A stretch of 64,000 nt of DNA. Origin: Martelella sp. NC20. GTDB taxonomy: Bacteria > Pseudomonadota > Alphaproteobacteria > Rhizobiales > Rhizobiaceae. The stretch covers positions 5,196,001 to 5,260,000 of the forward strand of contig NZ_CP054861.1 of assembly GCF_013459645.1 (NCBI RefSeq), in the 5' to 3' direction. Below the pieces are notes generated by a model. That model was not told the DNA's origin, ran no database searches, and saw only the letters and a list, made by a program, of their open reading frames with translations. Shown here piece by piece: positions 8,746-17,316 of the stretch. Position 1 is the stretch's first letter; each line of letters opens with the position of its first letter. The position numbers were made by a program, and so were the translations under genes.

Positions 8746-9626
8746 AGTTCGTATCTGGCCAGTATCGCCTCGATCGCCCGGTCCTGTTCCGGATCCGGCG
8801 AAAGCGCGGGCTGGCGGGAAAGACCGACTGAGGGGTCGCGCAGGTAGAGCGCGCGCTTCACCAGGGCCGGCGGATAGCCGAGCTTGTAAAGATCGGTGCG
8901 GAAGGCGGCGTAGGTCTCCTGCGCCCTGGCCGCCCCCTCCTCGTCGCCGGCGTTGACGCACGAAACGATCCTGGCCAGCACGTCAGGCATGACATTGCCA
9001 AGGCCGGAAATGCAGCCTCTAGCGCCATTGCTCAGCGCCCAGTGCACCAACTGGTCGGGTCCGGAATAGACGTCGAACCCGTCAACCGACCGACCAACCT
9101 CCATATAGGCCTCAAGCGTGTCCCGCGCGCCGCCCGAATCCTTGATCCCCGCAATATTGCCGTGAGCGGCCAGCCTGCGGGCGGTCTCGGGCTCGATATG
9201 GTTCTGGGTGCGCGCCGGAATGTCGTAAAGATAGATCGGCGTCGCCACCGCGTCGGCGACCGTGGTGAAATGGCGTTCGAGGCCATCCTGGGTGCAGGCG
9301 ATGAAGAACGGCGTGATGACGGCGATGCCGTCGACGCCGATGCGGTCGAATTCGCGCGCGAGCTTCACCGTCTCGAAGGTCGCGGGCATGCCGGCATTGA
9401 CGATGACGCGGGCGCGGCCGGCGACCTCATCGACCACCTCGCCGCAAAGCCGCACCTTCTCGTCAAAGGTCAGGGCGGAGAAATCGCCATTCGTGCCGGC
9501 GCACATGATGTTGTTGCCAGCAGAAACCTGCCGGCGCACCTGCGCGCGCGTCGCCTCGTAATTGATGGTTTCGTCATCGTTGAAACAGGTTACCAGCGCG
9601 ACGAACGCTTCCTTCTTGCCGGTCAT
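8742..9626 (-). CDS. Dihydrodipicolinate synthase-family aldolase/lyase (DapA/NanA superfamily)
   Basis: A class I aldolase TIM barrel of 294 residues. Visible family marks are the pyruvate-binding G-T-N-G-D segment (CAGTNGDFSALTFDEK), the catalytic tyrosine of LYDIPART and the Schiff-base lysine in GIKDSGG. True DapA is usually encoded elsewhere in rhizobia, and the catabolic context (PdxA2-like enzyme, DUF1537 kinase) argues for cleavage of a sugar-acid or keto-acid rather than lysine synthesis. The ribosome site GAGGAGGAAG lies just before ATG 9626 and overlaps the upstream pdxA-like stop region (9-base gap), so the two are one operon. Substrate unknown. Confidence 0.85.
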   Translation of the reverse strand: MTGKKEAFVALVTCFNDDETINYEATRAQVRRQVSAGNNIMCAGTNGDFSALTFDEKVRLCGEVVDEVAGRARVIVNAGMPATFETVKLAREFDRIGVDGIAVITPFFIACTQDGLERHFTTVADAVATPIYLYDIPARTQNHIEPETARRLAAHGNIAGIKDSGGARDTLEAYMEVGRSVDGFDVYSGPDQLVHWALSNGARGCISGLGNVMPDVLARIVSCVNAGDEEGAARAQETYAAFRTDLYKLGYPPALVKRALYLRDPSVGLSRQPALSPDPEQDRAIEAILARYEL

Positions 9627-9635
9627 TCTTCCTCC

Positions 9636-10610
9636 TCAGCCGCGCGCGGCGGCGCCCATTCTTGCGGCGTAATCGAGTGCCGCGAGCATATTGACATGGT
9701 TGGCCCTGCCCGTGCCGGCGATGTCGAACGCCGTGCCGTGATCGACCGAGCAGCGATCGATCGGCAGGCCAAGCGAGACGTTGACAGCGGTATCGAAGGC
9801 GACGAGCTTGATCGGGATATGGCCCTGGTCGTGATACTGGGCGATGACCAGATCGAAAGCGCCGTTATAGGCGCGATGATAGACGGTGTCGGCCGAGATC
9901 GGCCCTTCCACGGCGATGCCCTCGGCCCGTGCCGCGGCAACGGCGGGCGCGATCGCCTCGTCATCCTCGCGGCCAAAAAGCCCGTTCTCGCCGCAATGCG
10001 GGTTGATGCCCGCCACCGCGATGCGCGGCGCGGCAAGCCCCATGCGCTTCATGTGCCTGTCGCCGGTGCGGATGGTCTCGAGGACACGCTCCGTCGTCGC
10101 CCGCCCGATCGCATCCCTGAGCGACACATGGGTCGAAACATGCACGACATTCAGCCGCTCGGAGGCAAGCAGCATCCATGACGATTTCGACCCCGTCAGA
10201 TGCGCCAGCATGCCGGTATGGCCATCATAATGATGCCCCGCCGCGTTGAGCGCTTCCTTGTTGATCGGCGCCGTGACGATGCAGGCGGCCGCGCCGCCCA
10301 TGGTCAGTTCCACAGCGCGGGCGATATAGCGGTAGGAAGCCTCGCCGCAGGCCGGGCTCAGGACGCCGAATGTCTCCGGCAATCCGTCGACGGCAACGTG
10401 GTCGACGCGGATACCATCTCCCTCGTCATCCGGGGCAAGAACCGGCAGGTCGACGCCGCAAACCGCAGCGGCGCGGGCGACCGTCGACCGGTCCCCGATG
10501 ACGCGGACCTGCCGGCGCAAGGCGGCATCGCGGGCGGCGAGCGCCCTCACGGTCACCTCCGCGCCCACGCCGGAAGGATCCCCCATGGTGATGACGATTG
10601 ACTGTTTCAT
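9636..10610 (-). CDS. pdxA2: PdxA2-like 4-phospho-sugar-acid (D-threonate/4-hydroxythreonine 4-phosphate) dehydrogenase
   Basis: 324 residues, the normal PdxA length. It begins [19 protein letters not shown], the PdxA signature, and carries metal-ligand histidines in [14 protein letters not shown] and DQGHIPIKL plus [11 protein letters not shown]. PdxA makes a pyridoxal precursor, whereas the PdxA2 branch oxidatively decarboxylates D-threonate 4-phosphate to dihydroxyacetone phosphate. The adjacent DUF1537 kinase and the catabolic regulator favour PdxA2. ATG 10610 has GGGAGG six bases upstream; a start at 10637 would be in frame but lacks support. Divergent from the kinase gene, with a 165-base shared control region. 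Family certain, exact substrate inferred from context. Confidence 0.85.
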   Translation of the reverse strand: MKQSIVITMGDPSGVGAEVTVRALAARDAALRRQVRVIGDRSTVARAAAVCGVDLPVLAPDDEGDGIRVDHVAVDGLPETFGVLSPACGEASYRYIARAVELTMGGAAACIVTAPINKEALNAAGHHYDGHTGMLAHLTGSKSSWMLLASERLNVVHVSTHVSLRDAIGRATTERVLETIRTGDRHMKRMGLAAPRIAVAGINPHCGENGLFGREDDEAIAPAVAAARAEGIAVEGPISADTVYHRAYNGAFDLVIAQYHDQGHIPIKLVAFDTAVNVSLGLPIDRCSVDHGTAFDIAGTGRANHVNMLAALDYAARMGAAARG

Positions 10611-10775
10611 GAAGGCCTCCCGATAACGACGCGTCATTCAGCTATTAACTTATAGGTAAACAGGTTTCAATAACCGAGGCATAAATTAATCTGATACGTT
10701 GTTTTTCCTTGAAATTTATCCTCTTTTTATCGCAAGATCGAGACGTAATAATAATGACAACTTTTGGAGACATCC
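10611..10775. promoter_or_regulatory. Divergent control region of the sugar-acid cluster
   Basis: AT-richer 165-base gap between the pdxA2-like gene and the DUF1537 kinase, the only place where promoters for both arms can lie. The GntR/FCD protein encoded downstream is the likely ligand-responsive binder. No clean dyad of the FadR/GntR type was seen by eye, so individual operator and promoter boxes are not assigned. Confidence 0.5.
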
Positions 10776-11837
10776 GTGCCGCCAAGCGTTCTGATCATAG
10801 CCGATGACCTGACCGGCGCGCTTGATTCGAGCGTGGCCTTTGCGGGACCGGGGCGATCCGTGCTGGTGGCGCGCAATCCCAATGCCATTCCCGAGCTTTT
10901 GAGCCGCGCGCCGGACGTTCTCGCCATCAATACGGCAAGCCGGGAATGCGGCGCAGACGAAGCGGCGAAGCGCGTGGCGGCAGCCCTCGCCCACCTGCCC
11001 GTGGCCGATATTCCGATGATCATGAAAAAAGTCGACTCGCGGCTCAAGGGAAATATCGCTGCCGAAATGGCCGTGCTTCAGGCCATGCCTGGCGCGCGTC
11101 GCATCATCGCGGCCCCGGCGATCCCGGCAATGGGCCGCCGCGTGACGGGCGGCATGCTGAGCGGCGACGGCGTTTCCGGGCCGATCGACGTGGCGTCCCG
11201 CATCGGGGTTCCGGTAGAGATACCGGATGCCGAAAGCGACCGCGATATGAACGAGCTTGTCGCTTCTGCCGGACCCGGCGTGCTGTGGGTTGGCGCACGC
11301 GGTCTCGCCTTTGCGCTGGCGCGCGCCCCCCGGCATCCCGAACCACGGCCGTTCCGGCTTCATTCACCGCTGATGATCGTCAACGGGTCGCGCGATCCGA
11401 TCACGGTGGCGCAGGTCGAGCGCCTGCGGGCGCTGACGCTGCTGCTCGACGCGCCCGACGGCGCGGTTCCGGCGACGCCCGGGGCTGAACTGCCGCTCGT
11501 CCTGTCGATCAGCGACGGCGGCGGCGGCCTTGCCGGCGACGCTGCCGGCGCCCGCTTCTGCGACGGCGTCAGCCGCCTGCTGCGCGCGCTCAGGCCGGAA
11601 GCGCTGCTGGTCGCCGGCGGCGAGAGCTGCAACGGCATTCTCGACCGCCTCGATATCCGGAGTTTACAAGTGATCGCCGAGTTGCGGCCCGGAATCCCGG
11701 TCAGTCACGCAAAGGCGCCTTGGGGAAATTTACAACTCGTGACAAAATCGGGCGGTTTTGGTACGCCGTCGCTTCTCGCCGAGCTCTTTGCCGAAGCGAT
11801 GGCGGATAGCGTCGATGACGAAGAGGACATGCGATGA
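10776..11837 (+). CDS. Four-carbon acid sugar kinase family protein (DUF1537), DtnK/OtnK-like
   Basis: 353-residue kinase. The N-terminal domain starts with VLIIADDLTGALDSS, the family hallmark, and has KKVDSRLKGN; the C-terminal nucleotide-binding domain has VAGGESCNGIL and VTKSGGFG. DUF1537 kinases phosphorylate D-threonate, D-erythronate or 3-oxo-tetronates at O4, and those paired with PdxA2 act in D-threonate breakdown to dihydroxyacetone phosphate. The protein is shorter than many members (about 420 residues) but both domains are present. GTG 10776 is chosen because GGAG lies seven bases upstream; TTG 10764 overlaps that site. It overlaps the regulator gene by four bases (ATGA), forming a two-gene operon. 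Confidence 0.85.
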   Translation: MPPSVLIIADDLTGALDSSVAFAGPGRSVLVARNPNAIPELLSRAPDVLAINTASRECGADEAAKRVAAALAHLPVADIPMIMKKVDSRLKGNIAAEMAVLQAMPGARRIIAAPAIPAMGRRVTGGMLSGDGVSGPIDVASRIGVPVEIPDAESDRDMNELVASAGPGVLWVGARGLAFALARAPRHPEPRPFRLHSPLMIVNGSRDPITVAQVERLRALTLLLDAPDGAVPATPGAELPLVLSISDGGGGLAGDAAGARFCDGVSRLLRALRPEALLVAGGESCNGILDRLDIRSLQVIAELRPGIPVSHAKAPWGNLQLVTKSGGFGTPSLLAELFAEAMADSVDDEEDMR

Positions 11838-12574
11838 CCGACAATCTGAACCAGGAAGCGGATCGCGGCACCCCGCAACGGCGCACCTCGCTGTCAGACA
11901 AGGTCTATGAGGCGCTGCGCGGGCGGATCATGCGCGGCGATTACGGCGCCAATGAAAAACTGCCGGCGGAAAAGGAACTTTCGATCAAGTTCGGGGTCTC
12001 GCGTCCGGTGCTGCGCGTGGCGCTCGAACGGTTGCGGGACGAAAGGCTGATCTATTCGCGCCAGGGCGCCGGCAATTTCGTGCGGATCAAGCGCGAGACG
12101 GCGCTTGGCTACACCCCGGTCGAAACCATCGCCGATATCCAGCGCTGCTACGAGTTCCGCCTGACCGTCGAAACCGACGCCGCCGCCCTTGCGGCGCTGA
12201 GGCGCAATGATGCCGTTCTGGCCGAAATGGAGAGGGCGCTGCATCTTCTCGCGGATGCGACCGGCCAGCAGCTTCACCGCGAGGACGCCGATTTCGCGTT
12301 TCACCAGTCGGTCGCCCAGGCCACCAACAACCAGTATTACGGGGAGACGCTGAAGGCGCTCCGCGACCACATCTATGTCGGCATGAAGCTGCATGGCGAG
12401 ACGCTGATGTCCGATGGCGCCTGGGCGCTGGAGGAGGTGCTGGCCGAGCACAAGGCGATCTACACCGCCATCATGGAGCGCGCGCCGGACGCCGCCCGCG
12501 CCGCCATGCGCGCCCATATCGAGCATTCGCGCGAACGGCTGTTCGGCGGCGGCCTGTTCGATCTTTCACTCTGA
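11834..12574 (+). CDS. GntR family transcriptional regulator, FCD (FadR) subfamily
   Basis: 246 residues with an N-terminal winged helix (KVYEALRGRIMRGDYGANEKL, shown here as its first part; then KELSIKFGVSRPVLRVALERL) and a C-terminal all-helical FCD ligand domain (about 95-235) containing the expected D/H metal residues (DADFAFHQSVAQ, HIEHSRERL). FCD regulators usually repress catabolic genes until the substrate or an intermediate binds. Translational coupling to the kinase and proximity to the PdxA2/aldolase arm make this the local regulator of sugar-acid use. It probably binds the 10611-10775 gap. Confidence 0.9.
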   Translation: MTDNLNQEADRGTPQRRTSLSDKVYEALRGRIMRGDYGANEKLPAEKELSIKFGVSRPVLRVALERLRDERLIYSRQGAGNFVRIKRETALGYTPVETIADIQRCYEFRLTVETDAAALAALRRNDAVLAEMERALHLLADATGQQLHREDADFAFHQSVAQATNNQYYGETLKALRDHIYVGMKLHGETLMSDGAWALEEVLAEHKAIYTAIMERAPDAARAAMRAHIEHSRERLFGGGLFDLSL

Positions 12575-12615
12575 AAACCGGCTGGCGGCAGCGGGCAGCC
12601 TCCAACCCGGCAATG

Positions 12616-12720
12616 CTAGAGTCTGTCAGGTTCAAATCGAACCAGACAGACTCTAGATTTATTTGTTTTCGTTTGTCTTTTCGGGAAAACCGGATTCCAC
12701 TTTTCCCTGACAAACTCTAG
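12616..12720. repeat. Intergenic inverted-repeat element bounded by CTAGAGT/ACTCTAG
   Basis: Arms 12616-12633 and 12639-12656 pair over 18 bases with a single A/A mismatch around a 5-base loop. A second part continues to 12720, ending in CTGACAAACTCTAG, which resembles the inverted left end. Similar small palindromic elements are dispersed in rhizobial genomes. Its last bases supply the stop codon of the truncated alcohol dehydrogenase. The first hairpin could also terminate the GntR transcript, though a proper T tract is lacking. Confidence 0.75.
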
Positions 12721-13145
12721 AACGCCGCCCGATAGATCGCATGGACGTCATCGACCGACATGTCGCGCGGATTGTTGTCCATCAGCCTGCGGATGGCGTG
12801 GGCTTCCTCCGCCCACAGCCGCAGATCCGCCGCGTCGGCGCCATGGGCGCCAAGCCGCATCTCGACGCCGAGGCGCGCGCAGAATTGATGGGCGGCGCGG
12901 TGCACCATCTCCGGCGTTTCCGCCGCAAGGCCGAGCGCGCCCATGATCTCGCCGGTCTTCTCCGCCGCCACGGGCTGGTTGAAGGCCAGCACATGGGGAA
13001 AGATGATGGCGTTTGCGAGCCCGTGCGGCAGGCCGAGCCGGGTGCCGAGCGGATAGGCGAGCGCATGGCCCGCCGCCGTGTTGACCGGCCCGAGGCAGAT
13101 GCCGCCGTAATAGGAGGCCAGCATCATGCCCGCGCGGGCCTCGGC
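12717..13145 (-). pseudogene. Iron-containing alcohol dehydrogenase, C-terminal fragment
   Basis: About 140 C-terminal residues of a group III Fe-dependent alcohol dehydrogenase/maleylacetate reductase-like enzyme: [37 protein letters not shown] and IFPHVLAFN, including two metal-ligand histidines, then MDNNPRDMSVDDV at the end. The N-terminal NAD-binding domain (about 230 residues) is absent: upstream of about 13145 the homology stops abruptly and the same DNA is coding on the plus strand for an ABC ATPase fragment. The longer minus-strand frame past this point reads arginine/serine-rich shadow sequence. A remnant from a deletion or rearrangement. Confidence 0.85.
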
Positions 13146-13449
13146 GCTCGATGTCTCGATACAGGCGCAGGTGATCGCCCTCCTCGGCGAACTTCGCGAC
13201 CGGCTCGGCATCGCCTTCATCTTCATCGCCCACGATCTTCCGGTCGTGCGCGACTTCGCCGACCGGGTGCTGGTGATGCAGCGCGGCGAGATCGTCGAAC
13301 AGGGCACCGTCCGCCAGATTTTCGAGCACCCGCAGGAACTCTACACCCAACGCCTTCTCGCCGCCGGACTCGATCCCGACCCGGATGTCCAGGCAGGACA
13401 CCGGGAGGCGAGACTGGCGCTGGAGAGAGCGGGGCTGGAACGCGCCTGA
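13139..13449 (+). pseudogene. Oligo/dipeptide ABC transporter ATP-binding protein (DppF/OppF-like), C-terminal fragment
   Basis: Plus-strand codons from [15 protein letters not shown] onward match the last third of a peptide-importer ATPase: D-loop SALD, H-loop FIFIAHD, then [13 protein letters not shown] and the OppF-type tail ([14 protein letters not shown]). Walker A, Q-loop and the signature motif are missing, so it cannot hydrolyse ATP. The homology begins exactly where the oppositely oriented alcohol dehydrogenase fragment ends. No other peptide-transporter genes are nearby, so the rest was deleted or moved. Confidence 0.85.
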
Positions 13450-13494
13450 CGATCATGGTGGCGTAAGGCCACGAACCAGACCGCTTCCCCGTGT

Positions 13495-14241
13495 TCAAAG
13501 AACGATTTCGTCGAAGACCCGGCGGCAGTCCATCTCATATTCCAGACCGACGATCGGTGGGCGGTTATAGTGCAAGGTAAGGCCGTTGCGGTGGACGCCG
13601 CGCGGCGCGAGCTCCGTCTCGATCAGCGGATGGATGTCGTGGACGGAATAGATCTGGGCCGCCGTCGTATCCGGCCATTTGCCATCGAAAAAGCTCATCC
13701 GGCGCTCCATCTCATCAAGCACGAAGGCGGCCTTCTCGCGCATGGCATCTGCGCTCGTCTCGCCCGGGCGGATGATGTGGTCGCGATAGTTGCCCGCGCC
13801 TTCCGGCACTTCGCCAGATCCGGCAATTGCGAAGGTTTTCGGTGCGTCGTCGTCCTTGACCGTATAGCAGAAGGCATGAAAGCCGGGCTCTTCCGGCGCG
13901 CCGATCTCCGGGCAGATATTGGAACGCGCCACCGGATTGTCGTCGCCTTCCATGATGTTCCAGGCGCGCAGCGTTTCCGCGTAAAGGGCATTGAAGGCGG
14001 CGAACCCATCCTCACTGAACTGGCCGGGCGACCGCATCTCGCAGGCGCAGAATGCTTCCAGCGGCCGGCCGCGTTCACGAAGATGCGCGGCGATGCGTTC
14101 AAAACCCGCCTCCATCGGCACCACATCGAAGAAGCGGGCGCGAATGATGCGATAGCCGTCAAGGGCGCTGACGCCGGCCGAATACTGCAGCACGCCGGGA
14201 ATGTAGCGATAGCCGCCGGCCGCCATGGTTGTTGTCTTCAT
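13495..14241 (-). CDS. Rid (YjgF/YER057c)-like protein, possible imine/enamine deaminase
   Basis: 248 residues, intact. The C-terminal half has Rid-like layout: IAGSGEVPEG, then REKAAFVLDEMERRM, then AQIYSVHDIHPL, and the N-terminal half (GGYRYIPGVLQYSAGV, PMEAGFERIAAHL) seems to be a divergent second copy. I do not recognise a characterised homologue with certainty; proteins of this type have been annotated as aminomuconate-type deaminases. ATG 14241 has AAAGGAT seven bases upstream; a TTG at 14247 is also in frame. It is the last gene of the LivKHMGF-ALDH-AspDH operon, 41 bases after the dehydrogenase. Next to an enzyme that makes iminosuccinate, an imine-hydrolysing role is attractive but unproven. 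Confidence 0.6.
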   Translation of the reverse strand: MKTTTMAAGGYRYIPGVLQYSAGVSALDGYRIIRARFFDVVPMEAGFERIAAHLRERGRPLEAFCACEMRSPGQFSEDGFAAFNALYAETLRAWNIMEGDDNPVARSNICPEIGAPEEPGFHAFCYTVKDDDAPKTFAIAGSGEVPEGAGNYRDHIIRPGETSADAMREKAAFVLDEMERRMSFFDGKWPDTTAAQIYSVHDIHPLIETELAPRGVHRNGLTLHYNRPPIVGLEYEMDCRRVFDEIVL

Positions 14242-14282
14242 GATCAAATCCTTTCTGTCTGATGATTTCGGCGGTCCGGATC

Positions 14283-15098
14283 TCAGGAGCCGACCGAAAG
14301 AAAGCCGTCCATGCGCCGCAGGGCGGCGATGATGCTGTAGGCCGTGATCGCGCTGCTCTTCGGATTGCCCGCGTCCGGCAGGTTCTCCGACGCCACGCGG
14401 AGCGTGCCGCCCTTCGAGCGGATCGTGAGCTCGTGAATATTCGTGCCGATGCCGGGATCTGCCCAGATCTCGACCGATGTCGCATCGGCGCCAAGCCCGG
14501 CGAGCGCGACGGTTGCCGCCACATTGATGTTCCTGGGAAAGGCAGCGATCGACTGACGGGCTGAGCCGGAAAACACCCGCACGGGTGCATCGATCGTCTC
14601 TGTTGCCAGCATTCCCCCGTCGCTCGCGACCGCCTCCCCGAAGGAACCCGGCGGCTTGCGCGTCTTCAGCGTCACGGCCTCAAGGCCGATCTCGCGGGCG
14701 GCCCGCAGGCCGTCGATGCCGGCAACCGCCCCGGAAGGCGCCAGGATCCGCAATCCCGCTGCGCGCGCCTGATCGAGAAAACCCTCGATGATCAGCAATT
14801 GCCCGACGCTTGCCACAACGAAGGTCTTGCCGTCATGTTTCAGCATCGCCCCGCCCAGCACCGCGAAGGCCGATGGCGGCAGACACTCGACCACAATGTC
14901 GGCTGCATCGGGCAGGGCGGCGAGCGGCAGGAGCTCGGGAATGTTCCGAAATGTCGCTAGCCGTGCCGCGGCAGACCCGGCGTCGCGGGCAGAAACAGCC
15001 GTGAGTTCAAGCCCCTCTATCCCCTGATCGAGCGCCGCGGCAACCCGCAAGCCGATCGACCCGAGCCCGGCCACCGCCACTTTCCGGCTATCAGCCAT
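14283..15098 (-). CDS. nadX: L-aspartate dehydrogenase-like protein (NadX family)
   Basis: 271 residues. A Rossmann fold opens with VAVAGLGSIGLRVAAALD, and the catalytic/dimer half shows SGAVAGIDGL, FPRNINVAATVALAG and the ADPGIGTNIHELTI stretch carrying the family histidine. L-aspartate dehydrogenase converts aspartate and NAD(P) to iminosuccinate, feeding NAD synthesis or reverse amination. No nadA or nadC is adjacent, so the role here is more likely catabolic. The ATG overlaps the upstream aldehyde dehydrogenase stop by eight bases. Other members act on unusual amino acids, so specificity is open. Confidence 0.75.
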   Translation of the reverse strand: MADSRKVAVAGLGSIGLRVAAALDQGIEGLELTAVSARDAGSAAARLATFRNIPELLPLAALPDAADIVVECLPPSAFAVLGGAMLKHDGKTFVVASVGQLLIIEGFLDQARAAGLRILAPSGAVAGIDGLRAAREIGLEAVTLKTRKPPGSFGEAVASDGGMLATETIDAPVRVFSGSARQSIAAFPRNINVAATVALAGLGADATSVEIWADPGIGTNIHELTIRSKGGTLRVASENLPDAGNPKSSAITAYSIIAALRRMDGFLSVGS

Positions 15099-16569
15099 AA
15101 TTGACCACGAGCAGTTTGATGTCGGTCATGCTGTCCATGGCATAGCGGGTGCCCTCCCGCCCGAGGCCGGAATCCTTCCAGCCGCCAAACGGCATGGTAT
15201 CGATCCGGTAGATCGGCACGTCATTGATCATCAGCGCGCCGACATCCCAGTCCTCCAGCGCCCGGAAGGCAGCCTTCATGTCATTGGTGAAGAACCCGCC
15301 CTGCAGGCCGAAACGGGAGTCGGCGGCACGGCGGACGCCTTCTTCCGCGTCCTTCACCTTCGTCAGCGTCAGCACCGGGCCGAAGATCTCGTCCGCCTCC
15401 ACCTTCATGTCCGGTTTCGTGTCCGTCAGCACGGTCGGCATGACGACGGCCTTGTCGCGGGTGCCGCCGGTCAGAACGCGCGCGCCCTGTTCGACCGCTT
15501 CCTTTATCCAGCTTTCGATGCGCATCGCCGAGCGCTCATCGATGACCGGGCCGACATCCACGCCCTCTTCCATCGGATTGCCGACCTTGCAGGCCTCGAC
15601 GCGGCTGACCAGTTCCTTCTCGAAAGCGTCATAGACCTTTTCATGGACGAAAATGCGCTGGACGCCGATGCAATACTGGCCGCCATAGACCACCCCGCCG
15701 CGCACGCAGCGCGCCGCCGCGAAGGCGACGTCGGCGTCATCGGAGACGACAACCGCGCCATTGCCGCCAAGCTCGAGCGAGACCTTCTTCTTGCCGCTCA
15801 GCGATTTGATATGCCAGCCGACCGGAACGCTGCCGGTAAAGGTGACCATTGCAATGCGTTCGTCGCGCACGAGCTTTTCGGCAAGCGGCACGTCGCAATG
15901 GATCACGCTCAGCGCCTCTTGCGGCAGGCCCGCCTCATAGAGAACCTCTGCCAGAAGCCTGCTGGTCAGCGGCGTTTGCGGCGCTGGCTTGAGGATCACG
16001 GAATTGCCGACCGCAAAGGCCGGCGCCAGCTTGTGCAGCACCAGGTTCAGCGGAAAGTTGAACGGCGTGATCGCGAGGATCGGCCCGATCGGAAACCTGC
16101 GGGCGATGCCGACGCGCCGGCCGAGCCCGTTCAGCGTCGCCAGATCGGCGCTCGAAAGATCGAGCGGACTGCCATCGGCGGATGCCGTCTGATATTCGAA
16201 CACGGCGCCGTCGATATCCAGCGGCACTTCCTCGCCGCCGAAGGCGCGGGCCTCGCGCGCCGCGCCGCGCAGGTTCAGAAGCGACCGGGATATCTCGCCG
16301 CGCGCGTCATAGAGCGGCTTTCCCGCTTCCGCCGCGATAAGGCGGACGAACTCGTCCTTGCGCGCCTCGATCAGCGCGGCCGTGCGATCCAGAATATCGG
16401 CGCGCACGAAGCGCGGCAGTTTGCGCATCACGTCGAAGCCCTTTTGGGCCGTCAGGATGGCTTGCTCGATATCGGCATCCTGCGAAACCGGCATATGGCC
16501 GACAAGGCTGCCGTCATAGGGCGAGAGGATGGCGTCCTGCCGGACAGCGGTGTTTTGAGAGGCATTCAT
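15091..16569 (-). CDS. Aldehyde dehydrogenase family protein (NAD(P)-dependent)
   Basis: 492 residues, normal ALDH length. Motifs: ITPFNFPLNLVLHKLAPA (cofactor loop), FTGSVPVGWHI, the general-base glutamate in SLELGGNGAVVV and the nucleophile cysteine in YGGQYCIGVQRIFV; the C-terminus has MPFGGWKDSGLGREG. It oxidises an aldehyde to its acid (or forms a thioester) in the cytoplasm. Located between livF and the aspartate dehydrogenase gene within one minus-strand operon, so it probably processes a product of the imported compound. Substrate not predictable; succinate-semialdehyde or glyceraldehyde-phosphate type members look similar. Confidence 0.9.
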   Translation of the reverse strand: MNASQNTAVRQDAILSPYDGSLVGHMPVSQDADIEQAILTAQKGFDVMRKLPRFVRADILDRTAALIEARKDEFVRLIAAEAGKPLYDARGEISRSLLNLRGAAREARAFGGEEVPLDIDGAVFEYQTASADGSPLDLSSADLATLNGLGRRVGIARRFPIGPILAITPFNFPLNLVLHKLAPAFAVGNSVILKPAPQTPLTSRLLAEVLYEAGLPQEALSVIHCDVPLAEKLVRDERIAMVTFTGSVPVGWHIKSLSGKKKVSLELGGNGAVVVSDDADVAFAAARCVRGGVVYGGQYCIGVQRIFVHEKVYDAFEKELVSRVEACKVGNPMEEGVDVGPVIDERSAMRIESWIKEAVEQGARVLTGGTRDKAVVMPTVLTDTKPDMKVEADEIFGPVLTLTKVKDAEEGVRRAADSRFGLQGGFFTNDMKAAFRALEDWDVGALMINDVPIYRIDTMPFGGWKDSGLGREGTRYAMDSMTDIKLLVVNYG

Positions 16570-16596
16570 CGGATTTGCTTTCTGTCTTTCTCGGTG

Positions 16597-17316
16597 TCAG
16601 GCCGCGCCGATATAGGCTTCCCGCACGGCGGGCTCCTGACGGAGTTCTTCTGAAGGGGCTGCAAAGGAGATCCGTCCGCGATCGATCACATAGCCGCGAT
16701 GGGCAAGGTCGAGCGCGGTCATCACGTCCTGCTCGACAAGCAGGATGGCGACGCCGGATTTGTTGATCTCGATGAGGGACTCGCTCAAAAGCTCGACCGC
16801 GCGCGGCGCGAGACCGAGCGAAAGCTCGTCGATCATCAGGAGTTTCGGGCGGCTCATGATCCCGCGGCCGATCGCGCACATCTGCTGCTCGCCGCCCGAA
16901 AGCGTCGAGGCGTCCTGATGTGCCCGTTCGGCAAGGCGCGGGAACATGGTCATGACGCGGTCGAGGTCGTCGTGAACCGCGCCATCCGTCTTCCGGAGAT
17001 AGGCCCCCATCATCAGATTGTCCTTCACCGACATGGTGCGAAACAGCCGGCGGCCTTCGGGCACATGCGCGATCCCGCCCGCCAGCACCTGCCGCGAGCC
17101 GGCCCCCGCCAGTTCCTGGCCCTCGATCAAAATACTGCCCGCCGTGGGCTGCAGAAGGCCGGAGACGGTGCGCAACAGGGTCGTCTTTCCCGCACCGTTG
17201 GAGCCGATCAGGCAGACGATCTCGCCGGCATTGACCACAAGATCGATGCCCCAGAGAACCCGGATTTCGCCATAGCCGGCCTCAAGCCTGCTGATCTGGA
17301 AGAGTGGTTCAGACAT
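16597..17316 (-). CDS. livF: Branched-chain amino acid-type ABC transporter ATP-binding protein LivF
   Basis: 239 residues with Walker A GSNGAGKTT, Q-loop, signature LSGGEQQMCAIGRG, Walker B KLLMIDELSLGL and H-loop region LLVEQDV. LivF and LivG form the nucleotide-binding pair of HAAT-family importers. ATG 17316 overlaps the livG stop by eight bases and has GGAGA upstream. Gene order livK-H-M-G-F is standard. The linked enzymes suggest the substrate is not simply leucine or isoleucine. Confidence 0.93.
   Translation of the reverse strand: MSEPLFQISRLEAGYGEIRVLWGIDLVVNAGEIVCLIGSNGAGKTTLLRTVSGLLQPTAGSILIEGQELAGAGSRQVLAGGIAHVPEGRRLFRTMSVKDNLMMGAYLRKTDGAVHDDLDRVMTMFPRLAERAHQDASTLSGGEQQMCAIGRGIMSRPKLLMIDELSLGLAPRAVELLSESLIEINKSGVAILLVEQDVMTALDLAHRGYVIDRGRISFAAPSEELRQEPAVREAYIGAA

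Noticed and set aside
9042..10181. Long plus-strand frame opposite the DHDPS-family and pdxA2-like genes
   Set aside because: Crosses the boundary between two clear minus-strand genes and shows no domain.
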